Origin: Acidimicrobiales bacterium
Lineage (GTDB): Bacteria; Actinomycetota; Acidimicrobiia; Acidimicrobiales; RAAP-2
DNA: 33,808 nucleotides
Direction of reading: 5' to 3'
NCBI GenBank assembly: GCA_030043315.1
Contig: JASHYA010000119.1
Coordinates: 1 to 33,808, forward strand
Under the pieces are notes generated by a model. That model saw only the letters and a list, made by a program, of their open reading frames with translations. It was not told the DNA's origin and did no database searches. Shown piece by piece: positions 25,617 through 33,808 of the stretch. The position numbers and the translations under genes were made by a program. The first letter of the stretch is position 1; each line of letters opens with the position of its first letter.

Positions 25617-26165
25617 TCAGCCACGAACCCCTTCAACGCAGTCCTTGAGCCGGCGAAGATCCCCGTCCAAGTCCGAACCTCGTTCACGGTGACCCGGGTT
25701 GAACCAGTACAGGAAGATCTCGAAGCCTCGGGAGAGGCGGCGAATTTGGTAAGTCTCACGCACCTCGGTCCCGTCGCCCTCTGCCGAAAGCTCGATCCGC
25801 CAGTCGGTTGAGTCCGGGTAGAGGCGAGAAGGCAGCGTCCGCCAACCGAGAATCCGGCCGGCTTGGACGTCGGTCACTTCGTTCTCCCGCGTCCAACGGC
25901 GAAAGCCGCGCCGATTGTGGCCGCGGAACCTGGCTCCTGGTGCCACACGGTTGAAGGGACTGATCCATTCACATCCGGCCGCTTCGCAGCTCCAGACCGT
26001 TTGGCGGCCGATGTCAACGACGGTCTCCCAGACCTCCTCGGGAGAGGCGTCGATGTGGACGGCGGCGGTCGCAGTTCGGGCCAGGCGCATGCCGCGATGC
26101 CCCCGATCCTGTGCCTCGTCCGTCGCTTCCGGATCGCCCGTCGTCCTCTCCTTTTGATGGAACAT
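25617..26165 (-). CDS. SRPBCC (polyketide cyclase/START-like) protein
   Basis: ATAAVHIDASPEEVWETVVDIGRQTVWS...RFRGHNRRGFRRWTRENEVTDVQAGRILGWRT...GDGTEVRETYQI. Start uncertain (ATG 26165 or 26090). Confidence 0.85.
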   Translation of the reverse strand: MFHQKERTTGDPEATDEAQDRGHRGMRLARTATAAVHIDASPEEVWETVVDIGRQTVWSCEAAGCEWISPFNRVAPGARFRGHNRRGFRRWTRENEVTDVQAGRILGWRTLPSRLYPDSTDWRIELSAEGDGTEVRETYQIRRLSRGFEIFLYWFNPGHRERGSDLDGDLRRLKDCVEGVRG

Positions 26166-26288
26166 GATTCCACCATCACGATCCATTCTGAGACCGTCAA
26201 TGCTGTGACCGTGACCCCCCACCGGAGCGCGAGACGCCGGCGGTTCGGCGAGGCGCTTACGTCGTCGCGCCCCCTCGTGCCCGGCCGC

Positions 26289-28220
26289 CTAGGTCCAGTG
26301 CAGTGTCGCCGGTGTGGTGTTGTCCGATGGGCTGAGCGGCGGGTGAGCGATGCCCTTGTGGATCTCGGCGACTGTGACCATCTCCGGCTGCCAGATGTCC
26401 GGGAGCTCCTTGGCGATCAGGTTCTCATACTTCGTGAAGTCCGTCTTGCTTGTAACCGTGATCGTGTCCTCGATGAGCTTGTTCACGGTCGGTGTTGTGA
26501 AGCTCGGGTAGTTCGACTCCGCGTCCTTGGCGAAGAGGTTCTGACCGCTCGGATAGACCGTGCCGCCATAGTCCCACCCGAGCCCGACCGCAGCGAACTG
26601 CCAGCTGCAGCCGCGCGGGCATGGGGTCGAGGAGCCAACGATCGTGTCGAAGGTCTGGCCGATGAGGTTCATCCGGATCCCCGCCCCCTCCCAGCTGGAG
26701 CGCTCCGCGTCCGTGACGTTCTTGATCGCCGCTGTGCCAGACGCGTACCGCATTGTGAACTCGAGCTTCGTTCCCGCGGCGATCCCCGCACCGCAGTGGC
26801 CGGCGCCCGTACCCGGCTTCTCGCACGTGCTCACCCCGCCGGGCACGACCTTCCATCCATGGGACGTGAGCAACGCCTTGGCATGCTTGGGGTTGTAGGG
26901 ATATGGATTGGACGCCTCGTACGACGAGGAGTACGCGTTCCGTGGCCAGACCGGGACTGCCCCGTAGTCGGGCACGCCATACCCCTTCTCCAGGGTGTCG
27001 ATGTACAGCTTCTGTGTGATGAGCGATTGGAGCGCCTGGCGGACGTAGAGCTGGCGGAGCAGTGCACCGGCCGCTCCACTGTTGGCCGTCGACCGCTCGT
27101 TCTCCACGATCGCGTTGAAACCCCATTCGTAGACGGGTTTGAGCGTGTATGTGCGCGCCAGACGCGGGTTGTTCGCGCCAGGCTTCAGTGTCTGTGTCGG
27201 ACGCGACGGCGCTTTGGCAGGGGACGTGATCTCTGTCCGGGGGATGTAGTAGGCGACGTCGATCGACCCCTGCACGAGCGCCGAGTACTCGGCAGAGGCT
27301 GTCGTGAACGGCTCCTCGATGAACTCCTTGTAGGTCGGCTTGTTCGGGCCTGAATATGTGTCGTTCCGCACCATGACCACCGGCTCTGTCGGCCCGAACG
27401 ACTTGAGCTTCCAGGGACCGTCCACGATCTTCCAGAGGGGATTCGTGGCGTACGTCGCCAGCGCGTTGGTCGACGCGCTCGGGTTTGTGGGGTTCAGCCC
27501 CGATTGCTCTGAAAGGAAGTCGTACACGGCCTTGCACGCCGCGTTCGCGGTCCCGTACGGCGCGGTCGCGCAGTGCGCCGATCCGGCAGACGCGCCGGCC
27601 GACGTCTTTGTCCACGCGAGTGGGATGGGAACGATCGTCGACAACTCGTCACTGAGGAGCCACTGAACGTTGAAGGCGCGGTCGAAGGTGAACGTGAACG
27701 AGGTGGAACTTGTGACTTTGAAGCTCTTCACGCTTGTCGGCATCGACAGGCCTCCTGGGAACCACTCGGCGAAGCTTGATGGCTTTTGGTGCCAGAGGTT
27801 CATCCAGAAGAGCACATCTGTCGCAGTGACCTTGGTCCCGTTCGACCACGAGTATTTCTTGAGGGTGATCTTGACCGTCCTGCCACCGTTTGACGTCACC
27901 GGCAGGTTGGCTATCGACAGCGCCTCGTCGAGTGTCGGCTTGCCGTTCTTCCCGTACCAATAGAGCGGGCGGTACATGAAATTGTCGAACTCGTCCCCGT
28001 TCGGGACCGTGTTGTAAGCGACTGTGACGAAGGGGAAGATGTAATTCGGCGCTTGGCCGGGCTTCTCGGCGAAGGTGATGACGTTCTTGTTCACGGAGGA
28101 TGCGGCACGCTTCTGCGAAGCGGCCGCGACCGAGACGCCGGCGGCTACGGACCCGGCCGCGAGCAAGGCTCCGACCCCGCTCCAGAGCACTGCACCCCGT
28201 ACGCGCTTCGAAATTTGCAC
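26289..28220 (-). CDS. ABC transporter substrate-binding protein, family 5 (peptide/nickel type)
   Basis: Signal peptide, then NVITFAEKPGQAPNYIFPFVTVAYNTVPNGDEFDNFMYRPLYWYGKNGKPTLDEALSIANLPVTSNGGRTVKITLKKYSWSNGTKVTATDVLFWMN, typical SBP_bac_5. GTG at 28220 with aagggggg RBS preferred to 28331. Confidence 0.92.
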   Translation of the reverse strand: MQISKRVRGAVLWSGVGALLAAGSVAAGVSVAAASQKRAASSVNKNVITFAEKPGQAPNYIFPFVTVAYNTVPNGDEFDNFMYRPLYWYGKNGKPTLDEALSIANLPVTSNGGRTVKITLKKYSWSNGTKVTATDVLFWMNLWHQKPSSFAEWFPGGLSMPTSVKSFKVTSSTSFTFTFDRAFNVQWLLSDELSTIVPIPLAWTKTSAGASAGSAHCATAPYGTANAACKAVYDFLSEQSGLNPTNPSASTNALATYATNPLWKIVDGPWKLKSFGPTEPVVMVRNDTYSGPNKPTYKEFIEEPFTTASAEYSALVQGSIDVAYYIPRTEITSPAKAPSRPTQTLKPGANNPRLARTYTLKPVYEWGFNAIVENERSTANSGAAGALLRQLYVRQALQSLITQKLYIDTLEKGYGVPDYGAVPVWPRNAYSSSYEASNPYPYNPKHAKALLTSHGWKVVPGGVSTCEKPGTGAGHCGAGIAAGTKLEFTMRYASGTAAIKNVTDAERSSWEGAGIRMNLIGQTFDTIVGSSTPCPRGCSWQFAAVGLGWDYGGTVYPSGQNLFAKDAESNYPSFTTPTVNKLIEDTITVTSKTDFTKYENLIAKELPDIWQPEMVTVAEIHKGIAHPPLSPSDNTTPATLHWT

Positions 28221-28393
28221 GGTCGTGGTCCCCCCTTGAGTAGGCGACGGCGTGGGCGCACACCTGGAGAGGGCCACAACGCCGCAGTTTTGATGTTTGA
28301 TATGTTTGCTCAGACGAAAGAAGCCTGTCAAGCGCCCCGCAGGCTCCGTGCGGCTGTCGGCCCGGCCCTGACCGTGCTGGCAGGATCGGGTCC

Positions 28394-29332
28394 GTGATCG
28401 ACGCGCATCACCACCTGTGGGACCCCGTCCTTCGTGAATACGACTGGCTCATGGGTGGCCAGGCGTGGGCCACCGAAGAGGAGCTGGGCAGACTGCGCAG
28501 ACGTTCCACGCTCGCCGAGCTCGCCCCCCTCGCGGTCGGAGCCGGCGTGACCCGGACGGTGGTCATCCAGACCGTGAACGACGGGTGGGAGACCCGCGAC
28601 CTCCTGGGGCTCGCCGCCGGGATCGGGTACAACGGAGCCCCGACCGCGGGCTCCGCGGGCGACGGTCTGCTCGCCGGGGTCGTGGGGTGGGTGGACGTGA
28701 CCGGTCCCGGCGTGCGCGACGCGGTGGCTCGGCTCCGGGCAGAACCCGGCGGTTCGTTCCTGTGCGGGATACGACACCCACTGCTCAACGAGGCTGATCC
28801 GACATGGTTGGTCAGCCCCCAGGTGCTGAACGGGTTGCGCGCCCTGGGGGAGGAGCGACTCTGCTTCGACGTGGTCGCCTTCCCTCTCCAGCTGAGGGCA
28901 GCGGTGACCGCAGCTCAGAGTCTGCCGGAGCTGAGCTTCGTGCTCGATCACATGGGTAACCCACCGGTCGGGTCCGAGGAACGAGCCACGACGGACGGCT
29001 GGACCCAAGCGATCCGCAGCCTCGGCGCACTGCCGAACGTGACGTGCAAGCTCTCGGGCACGCACAGCGCATCGGCCAGCGCCGACGAGCTGCGCCCCTC
29101 CTTCGAGGCGGTGCTGGAAGCCTTCGGGCCGGACCGGCTCATGTTCGGCTCCGACTGGCCCGTCTCCTCCCTTTCCGCGCCCTACGACGAGGTCTGCCGC
29201 ATGTACCGGGAGGTCACTTCGGACCTGTCGAGCGCTGAGCAGGCGGCCATCTTCGAACACAACGCACGCCGGGTGTACGGGTTGGCGCCGTCGGGCGGCG
29301 ACGCAGCCCCAGCAGCGGGGTCCGATTCCTGA
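28394..29332 (+). CDS. Amidohydrolase family 2 (lactonase-type TIM barrel)
   Basis: VIDAHHHLWDPVLREYDWL..., LCGIRHPLL, FVLDHMGNPP, NVTCKLSG, FGPDRLMFGSDWPVSSL; GTG start. Confidence 0.93.
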   Translation: MIDAHHHLWDPVLREYDWLMGGQAWATEEELGRLRRRSTLAELAPLAVGAGVTRTVVIQTVNDGWETRDLLGLAAGIGYNGAPTAGSAGDGLLAGVVGWVDVTGPGVRDAVARLRAEPGGSFLCGIRHPLLNEADPTWLVSPQVLNGLRALGEERLCFDVVAFPLQLRAAVTAAQSLPELSFVLDHMGNPPVGSEERATTDGWTQAIRSLGALPNVTCKLSGTHSASASADELRPSFEAVLEAFGPDRLMFGSDWPVSSLSAPYDEVCRMYREVTSDLSSAEQAAIFEHNARRVYGLAPSGGDAAPAAGSDS

Positions 29333-29432
29333 GGGCATCACAACGACCATCGGCCCACCGGTCCCTCGAGCTGAAAGCGCCGGAGCGACGCCCTTGGACG
29401 TCGACCAGGTTTCGCTCCTCGAAGGACCTGCG

Positions 29433-30686
29433 TTATCGCCGCGCTCGGTCAGATCCCGTCGGCGTGCGCACCGACGCGCCGAAGGAGAGGACTTGTCCAC
29501 GCGCGACAACCACCCGCGGCCTGCTGTACGCGTCCACGTCGGTGAGGGGGTTCCCGGCAAGAGCCACAAGATCGGCCGCAAGCCCCGGGCGGATCGAACC
29601 CGTTACCTCTGCGAGCCCGATCGCGTCAGCGGCGAGCGTCGTGGCCGAAGCAAGCGTTTGGCGTGGGTCCATTCCGATCGCGTCGAAGACCTTGAGCCCC
29701 TCGGCATACATCTCGGGAGTCGTGGTGGGAAGTCCCATGTCCGTTCCCGCGACGAGTCGGACACCGAGTTCGTGCAGTCGCCGGAGGTTCGCCAGGGCGA
29801 TATCCCTGGGCGCCCACGGGACACCGATCGTAAGCCAGTAGTTGTTCACAGTCGGCACGACGGGAGTACCGCGCTCCGCGATCGCCCGAACAAGATCTTC
29901 GTCGAGTACAGCGTGCGGACTGGCCGCGAACGTGCAATGTTCGATGGTATCCACACCCGCCTCGAATGCCACTGCGATGGCTTCGCGGTTCTGGCAGTGC
30001 GCCGCAACCGGCAGGTCGTACCGGTGCGCCTCGTCGACGATCGTGCGCATCTCATTGAGGGTGAAAAGGGGAAAGTACGGAGCCTTGCCCTCCGACCGGC
30101 GAAAGTTCGCGAACCCGCCCGACGCCATCACCTTCACCCAGTCGGAACCGTCTTTGACTAGCTGGCGTACGGCTCGACGCAGCGCCACTGTGTCATCACA
30201 CTCGATACCGATCCGATGGCCATGTCCACCCGTCACCGTGATCGGGCGGTTGGCGACGAGCAGCCGCGGGCCGAAAATCTCTCCGCGATTGATGGCGTCA
30301 CGTACTTCGGAACCGAGAGTGAATGGTCCTCCTAGGTCTCGAACCGTCGTCACGCCGACACGCAAGAACCTCTGGACATTCGACACAATTTGCAACAGCA
30401 GCGTCGTCAGATCGTCGGAGGAGTCTCGCCGCAAGAGCAACGTGGCAAGATCAAGGGAAGAGTTCAGATCTAGGTGGGGGCTCGCGTCGCTACTGAGGTG
30501 GACGTGCGTGTCGATAAATCCGGGTACGACGGTCAGCTCACCAAGCTCGACATCGACAGCCAACTCGTCGCAATCTGGACCCACCGAGACGATGACACCG
30601 TCTTCGACCACCACGAAGCAGTTTTCGAGCGGAACGAGGTCGTCTCCGGCGATGACGGTGTCCGCCCGCAACACCGTGCGCCTCAT
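29433..30686 (-). CDS. Amidohydrolase family 1 (imidazolonepropionase/prolidase-like)
   Basis: VVPGFIDTHVHLSSDA, GVTTVRDLGG, DWVKVMASGG, VAAHCQNREAIAVAFEAGVDTIEHCTF, LVAGTDMG, GSIRPGLAADLVALAGNPLTDV. Confidence 0.94.
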   Translation of the reverse strand: MRRTVLRADTVIAGDDLVPLENCFVVVEDGVIVSVGPDCDELAVDVELGELTVVPGFIDTHVHLSSDASPHLDLNSSLDLATLLLRRDSSDDLTTLLLQIVSNVQRFLRVGVTTVRDLGGPFTLGSEVRDAINRGEIFGPRLLVANRPITVTGGHGHRIGIECDDTVALRRAVRQLVKDGSDWVKVMASGGFANFRRSEGKAPYFPLFTLNEMRTIVDEAHRYDLPVAAHCQNREAIAVAFEAGVDTIEHCTFAASPHAVLDEDLVRAIAERGTPVVPTVNNYWLTIGVPWAPRDIALANLRRLHELGVRLVAGTDMGLPTTTPEMYAEGLKVFDAIGMDPRQTLASATTLAADAIGLAEVTGSIRPGLAADLVALAGNPLTDVDAYSRPRVVVARGQVLSFGASVRTPTGSDRARR

Positions 30687-31062
30687 CGGGCCCAACCCAT
30701 CTCTGCGCCGTATGGACTGGAAGTCTTGTCGACTGCATTGACCGTCATAGCAGAACAACCAGCCTGCTCGGCGGGGGATCCGAACGGACACGGTGCCTCG
30801 TACTCAGAGCGGTTGCTGGCGAACATGGATCCCCACTCGTATCTGGGAAGGTTGATCGAGTGCAACGTAGGCCGGTCCGACGAAGAGGGCAAGCAGCCCC
30901 AACCTCGATATCCGGTCCAACCCCCCTGCCAACGTGATGCGCGTTCATCCGCGAGCACCTCGTGGTGGCTCAGGAAGACCGGGCTCCGGGTCAGTGCCGA
31001 CCAAGTACTGGGGCCTCGAGGAGAATGAGATCATCGATGACGACGGTCATATCCGCCTCCGG

Positions 31063-31287
31063 CTATTCGTCGGCGAGGTCCGGATCCTCTCCCGTGACCC
31101 CGGCAACCGCCTCGTCGTACCCCCCATCGTCGACCCACTGACGAATTACGGTTGCGACATTGTGTGGCAGCCCAGTCTGGAACGGCTCCGGCGGTTCCGA
31201 GCGCAAGTCCCCTGACGACTCCGCGAGACGCCTCGACTCTTGAATGACGTTCTCAAGCTCTGGGTCGAGGCGCATCTCGGTGGGCAC
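31063..31287 (-). CDS. Small hypothetical acidic protein
   Basis: 74 aa MPTEMRLDPELENVIQESRRLAESSGDLRSEPPEPFQTGLPHNVATVIRQWVDDGGYDEAVAGVTGEDPDLADE. Composition looks coding, but no family recognised. Confidence 0.35.
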   Translation of the reverse strand: MPTEMRLDPELENVIQESRRLAESSGDLRSEPPEPFQTGLPHNVATVIRQWVDDGGYDEAVAGVTGEDPDLADE

Positions 31288-31954
31288 GTCGCGACCGTAG
31301 TCGTTGGTTCATCAAGAACCCGTCGGCTGATGTGCTCTGTCCCACTCGAGGCAACGGGCAGGAGAGCGCGCAACGCCGGGCACGGATGAGTGGCGCACGA
31401 ATGAGAAGTGTCCCCAACGTGCGATTCGCGCTTATCGATCCAACAGCGGCAGAGGGTGCATCAGCGCGGGCGAACGTCGTGTCAACGGAATCGGCACGGC
31501 CGAGCGGAGGCGGGCGGGCGCCGCAACCGCTCGGCGATCCCCTGGCCTCGCGGAGCACCACGTCGTCGACTTTCTTCCCTTTCACGCCTCAAGGCCGTGG
31601 GCGAGCTGGTAGGGCTCGCCCGCTTTCCGGCAGGAGGAGGCTGAGGGGGAGGCTGACGGCGTCGGCGACCTCCTTCACGCTGAAGCCCTCCCAGCCGGCT
31701 GGGCATCGGCGGCGACGAGGGAACCCACGAGCCGTCGCTCTGCCCGCGGAATCGGTGGCGGGTGGCCGGAGGGGCGTCGGGCACGCAGACGACGCCGTCG
31801 GCGTCGCCGGTCTCAAGGACGCTCCCGGCGGCGTCACAGCTCGATCGCGCCCGTCCTCCGGGACGAGTACCGGCGTCGCTGGCACGCAAAGTCCGCCTCA
31901 CGCGATGCTGCATGCACCAAGAGCACCGGTGTCCACGGGAAGCGGGTCCCCCCA

Positions 31955-33106
31955 GTGATCGTCTTGAAGGCCGTCTCGCTCGTTGTCGGCGTCGTGTTCG
32001 TCATGGCCGTGCTCATCTCCGCCCTTGAAACCGTGGTGCTACCCCGCAACGGTTTTACCCGCATCTCGCGCGCGGTCTTCGCCATGGCCGATCGGGTGCT
32101 CGTCCGGAGCTGGAGGCACGCCTTCGTCCAAGAGAGCTGCCGCACCCTCTACGCGCCGATGGCCCTCGTCACCCTGCCCCTGGTCTGGACCCTGGCCGTC
32201 ACCTTCGGCTTTTCGTTCGTATTTTGGGGAATCGGAACCGGATCGGTGCAACACTCCTTCGAGATCAGTGGCTCCTCTCTCTTCACCCTGGGCTTCGCAC
32301 AGCCCAACGGCGTCGGAAGGATCTGGCTGACCTTCGTCGAGGCGACCATCGGGCTCGGTCTGGTCGCCCTGTTGATCAGCTACCTGCCCACCATCTACGC
32401 GGCCCACAACCAGCGCGAGATGGGGATCAGCCTGCTCCGCCCCTTCGCCGGCACGCCCTCCTCCCCCGTCGACCTCCTGGCCAGCCTCGATCGGCTCGAC
32501 ATCCTCAAAAACGACGACCTGTGGCGGAGCGCGACCAACTGGATGCTCGACCTCGATCAGACCCACTGTGCCTTCCCCGCCCTCTGCTACTTCCCCGAAG
32601 GGACGTCGGGTCAGTCGTGGGTGGCCTCGGTCGGTACCGTCCTCGACGCGGCGGCGTTGCTGCTGTCAGGCCTGGAAACTACAGCGCCGGTCACGGCGGT
32701 AGACGCCCGAGGACCGATGATGCTGCTGGCCTACGGCATGCCGGCCGCCGTCAAGATCGGCCTGGCCGCCGGCTTGCCGCTGGAACCTCCGAGAAAGCTG
32801 ACCGACCTCATCGGGGCAGCCGAGCAGCCGCCCCCGGCCATCGCGGTCGACCGCAGCGAATACATGGCCGCCCTCGAACGCCTTCCCGACCTGCTGGCCG
32901 TAGCCGACGAGAACCGCGAGAGATGCTGGCGGCGCTACGCGTGGATCCGGTCGGGGTATGACCGCGCGATCCGCGGTCTGGCCGGGCTGACCCGGGCGAC
33001 CCCGGCCCCCTGGACTACCGACCGGCCTGCAGCCACTGCCCGGCCCCGCTTCCTCCGTCGACGCCCGATCGCAGTCGACTGGTCGCCGGCCGCAGCGGGC
33101 CGGTAG
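31955..33106 (+). CDS. Ion-channel-like (2-TM pore) membrane protein with C-terminal cytoplasmic region
   Basis: N-terminal TM helices; pore-loop-like GSSLFTLGFAQPNGVGRIWLTFVEATIGLGLVALLISYLPTIYAAHNQRE resembles Ion_trans_2 proteins. Confidence 0.7.
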   Translation: MIVLKAVSLVVGVVFVMAVLISALETVVLPRNGFTRISRAVFAMADRVLVRSWRHAFVQESCRTLYAPMALVTLPLVWTLAVTFGFSFVFWGIGTGSVQHSFEISGSSLFTLGFAQPNGVGRIWLTFVEATIGLGLVALLISYLPTIYAAHNQREMGISLLRPFAGTPSSPVDLLASLDRLDILKNDDLWRSATNWMLDLDQTHCAFPALCYFPEGTSGQSWVASVGTVLDAAALLLSGLETTAPVTAVDARGPMMLLAYGMPAAVKIGLAAGLPLEPPRKLTDLIGAAEQPPPAIAVDRSEYMAALERLPDLLAVADENRERCWRRYAWIRSGYDRAIRGLAGLTRATPAPWTTDRPAATARPRFLRRRPIAVDWSPAAAGR

Positions 33107-33353
33107 GCGCCGCAGGTTGCGGTCGCCCGGGGCCCCAGGGGTGGTTGACGCTCGGGCCTCCCCCCGTCATCGCCACAGACCTCAGGTGCTGGATGAGGTG
33201 GTCGATGGACCGGTTGGCCCGTGCGCTCGTCGTGCGCAACCTGGCCATCGAGCGCCAAGAAGACGTCCGGCGTCGTGCGACTGCCGGCCGTGAGTTGCAT
33301 CCGGACGCGCCCCTGTTCTCACGCACGCGGACACGGGGTTGGACCCGGGTGAG

Positions 33354-33808
33354 TCAGTGTGGCGGTCGAGACACGGGGGCCGACAGGTTCACGGTGAGGA
33401 TGCTCCGGTAGAGCGCAGCTGTCTTGGGGCCGATCGTGTACTGCGGAGCCCCGCCGTAGCCGGTGCCGTAGCTTGTCCCGGTCGTCAGGCTGATCGGCTT
33501 GGCCAGACGGTACCCGGCGAACACCATCGTGAGCTTGCCTGTGTGCTGGACCACGCTCGGCCCGTACGTCCTGCCCGAGTAGTAGGCCGAGATGCCGAGC
33601 CGTGTGTAAGCATGGTTGTGACCTGTGTGACCTGTGTTCCCTGTGTGGGCGATCTGTGTCTCCTGTTTCTGCGAGGCGGAGAACGTGTAGTCGGTGCTCT
33701 CGACGACAGTCGGGACGGACCATGTGTACCCGTTTGTCGACTGGGTGGAGAAGATCTGGTTGAAGGCGTCACTGTCACCGTCACCTGCCCATGCTCCGGA
33801 GAGGAAGA
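33354..33808 (-). CDS. C-terminal part of a secreted repeat/BNR-like protein, truncated at right window edge
   Basis: Frame open from the right edge: FLSGAWAGDGDSDAFNQIFSTQSTNGYTWSVPTVVESTDYTFSASQKQETQIAHTGNTGHTGHNHAYTRLGISAYYSGRTYGPSVVQHTGKLTMVFAGYRLAKPISLTTGTSYGTGYGGAPQYTIGPKTAALYRSILTVNLSAPVSRPPH*. The ORF track lists only the tail from an internal GTG. Confidence 0.65.
   Translation of the reverse strand, partial: FLSGAWAGDGDSDAFNQIFSTQSTNGYTWSVPTVVESTDYTFSASQKQETQIAHTGNTGHTGHNHAYTRLGISAYYSGRTYGPSVVQHTGKLTMVFAGYRLAKPISLTTGTSYGTGYGGAPQYTIGPKTAALYRSILTVNLSAPVSRPPH

Noticed and set aside
25863-27353. 496-aa plus-strand ORF
   Set aside because: Antisense to SRPBCC and SBP genes.
26425-27615. 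396-aa minus-strand ORF
   Set aside because: Alternative frame inside the SBP gene; composition not protein-like.
28328-29581. 417-aa minus-strand ORF
   Set aside because: Antisense to the AH2 amidohydrolase, which has clear metal-site motifs.
31482-31913. Minus-strand ORFs 31482-31913 and 31589-31885 as possible genes
   Set aside because: Overlapping frames, Arg/Pro-rich, no recognisable domain; insufficient to call.
1-33808. CRISPR arrays, tRNAs, rRNAs, transposases/IS ends, plasmid replication genes
   Set aside because: None recognised on reading; absence is by eye only and should be confirmed with tRNAscan, CRISPR and IS searches.

Overview
A 33.8 kb window of high-GC, actinobacterial-type DNA; the lineage is inferred from GC content, codon usage and protein style only. 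I support about 28 coding regions, mostly from recognisable family motifs. From left to right they are: the N-terminus of a secreted protein running off the left edge; an AraC regulator with an overlapping upstream paralog of its sensor domain only; a SnoaL-like protein; a DHA2 MFS exporter; SMP-30/gluconolactonase; a TbADH-type zinc alcohol dehydrogenase; a divergent G6PDH; a GH15 glucanase/trehalase; an MFS_3 transporter; a beta-propeller; and a zone of decayed genes. Next is an arsenic locus (arsR divergent from arsI, aquaporin, CoADR/NOX-like flavoprotein) with no visible ArsB/Acr3/ArsC. It is followed by a small-membrane-protein/stress cluster (holin-4-like, SHOCT, DUF6325-like, SHOCT, HdeD), then a NarL-type two-component system divergent from a MacB/FtsX-type ABC transporter. 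The right part holds GNAT, SRPBCC, an orphan peptide-type SBP, two amidohydrolases, a degenerate ion-channel-like protein and the C-terminus of a secreted protein at the right edge. The best candidates for follow-up are the arsI-aquaporin-flavoprotein operon with its duplicated operator-like sites, the split AraC sensor pair, two clear repeat-type operator candidates (2278-2318 and 21416-21450), and the edge-spanning secreted ORF missed by the ORF track. No tRNA, rRNA, CRISPR array or transposase was recognised.
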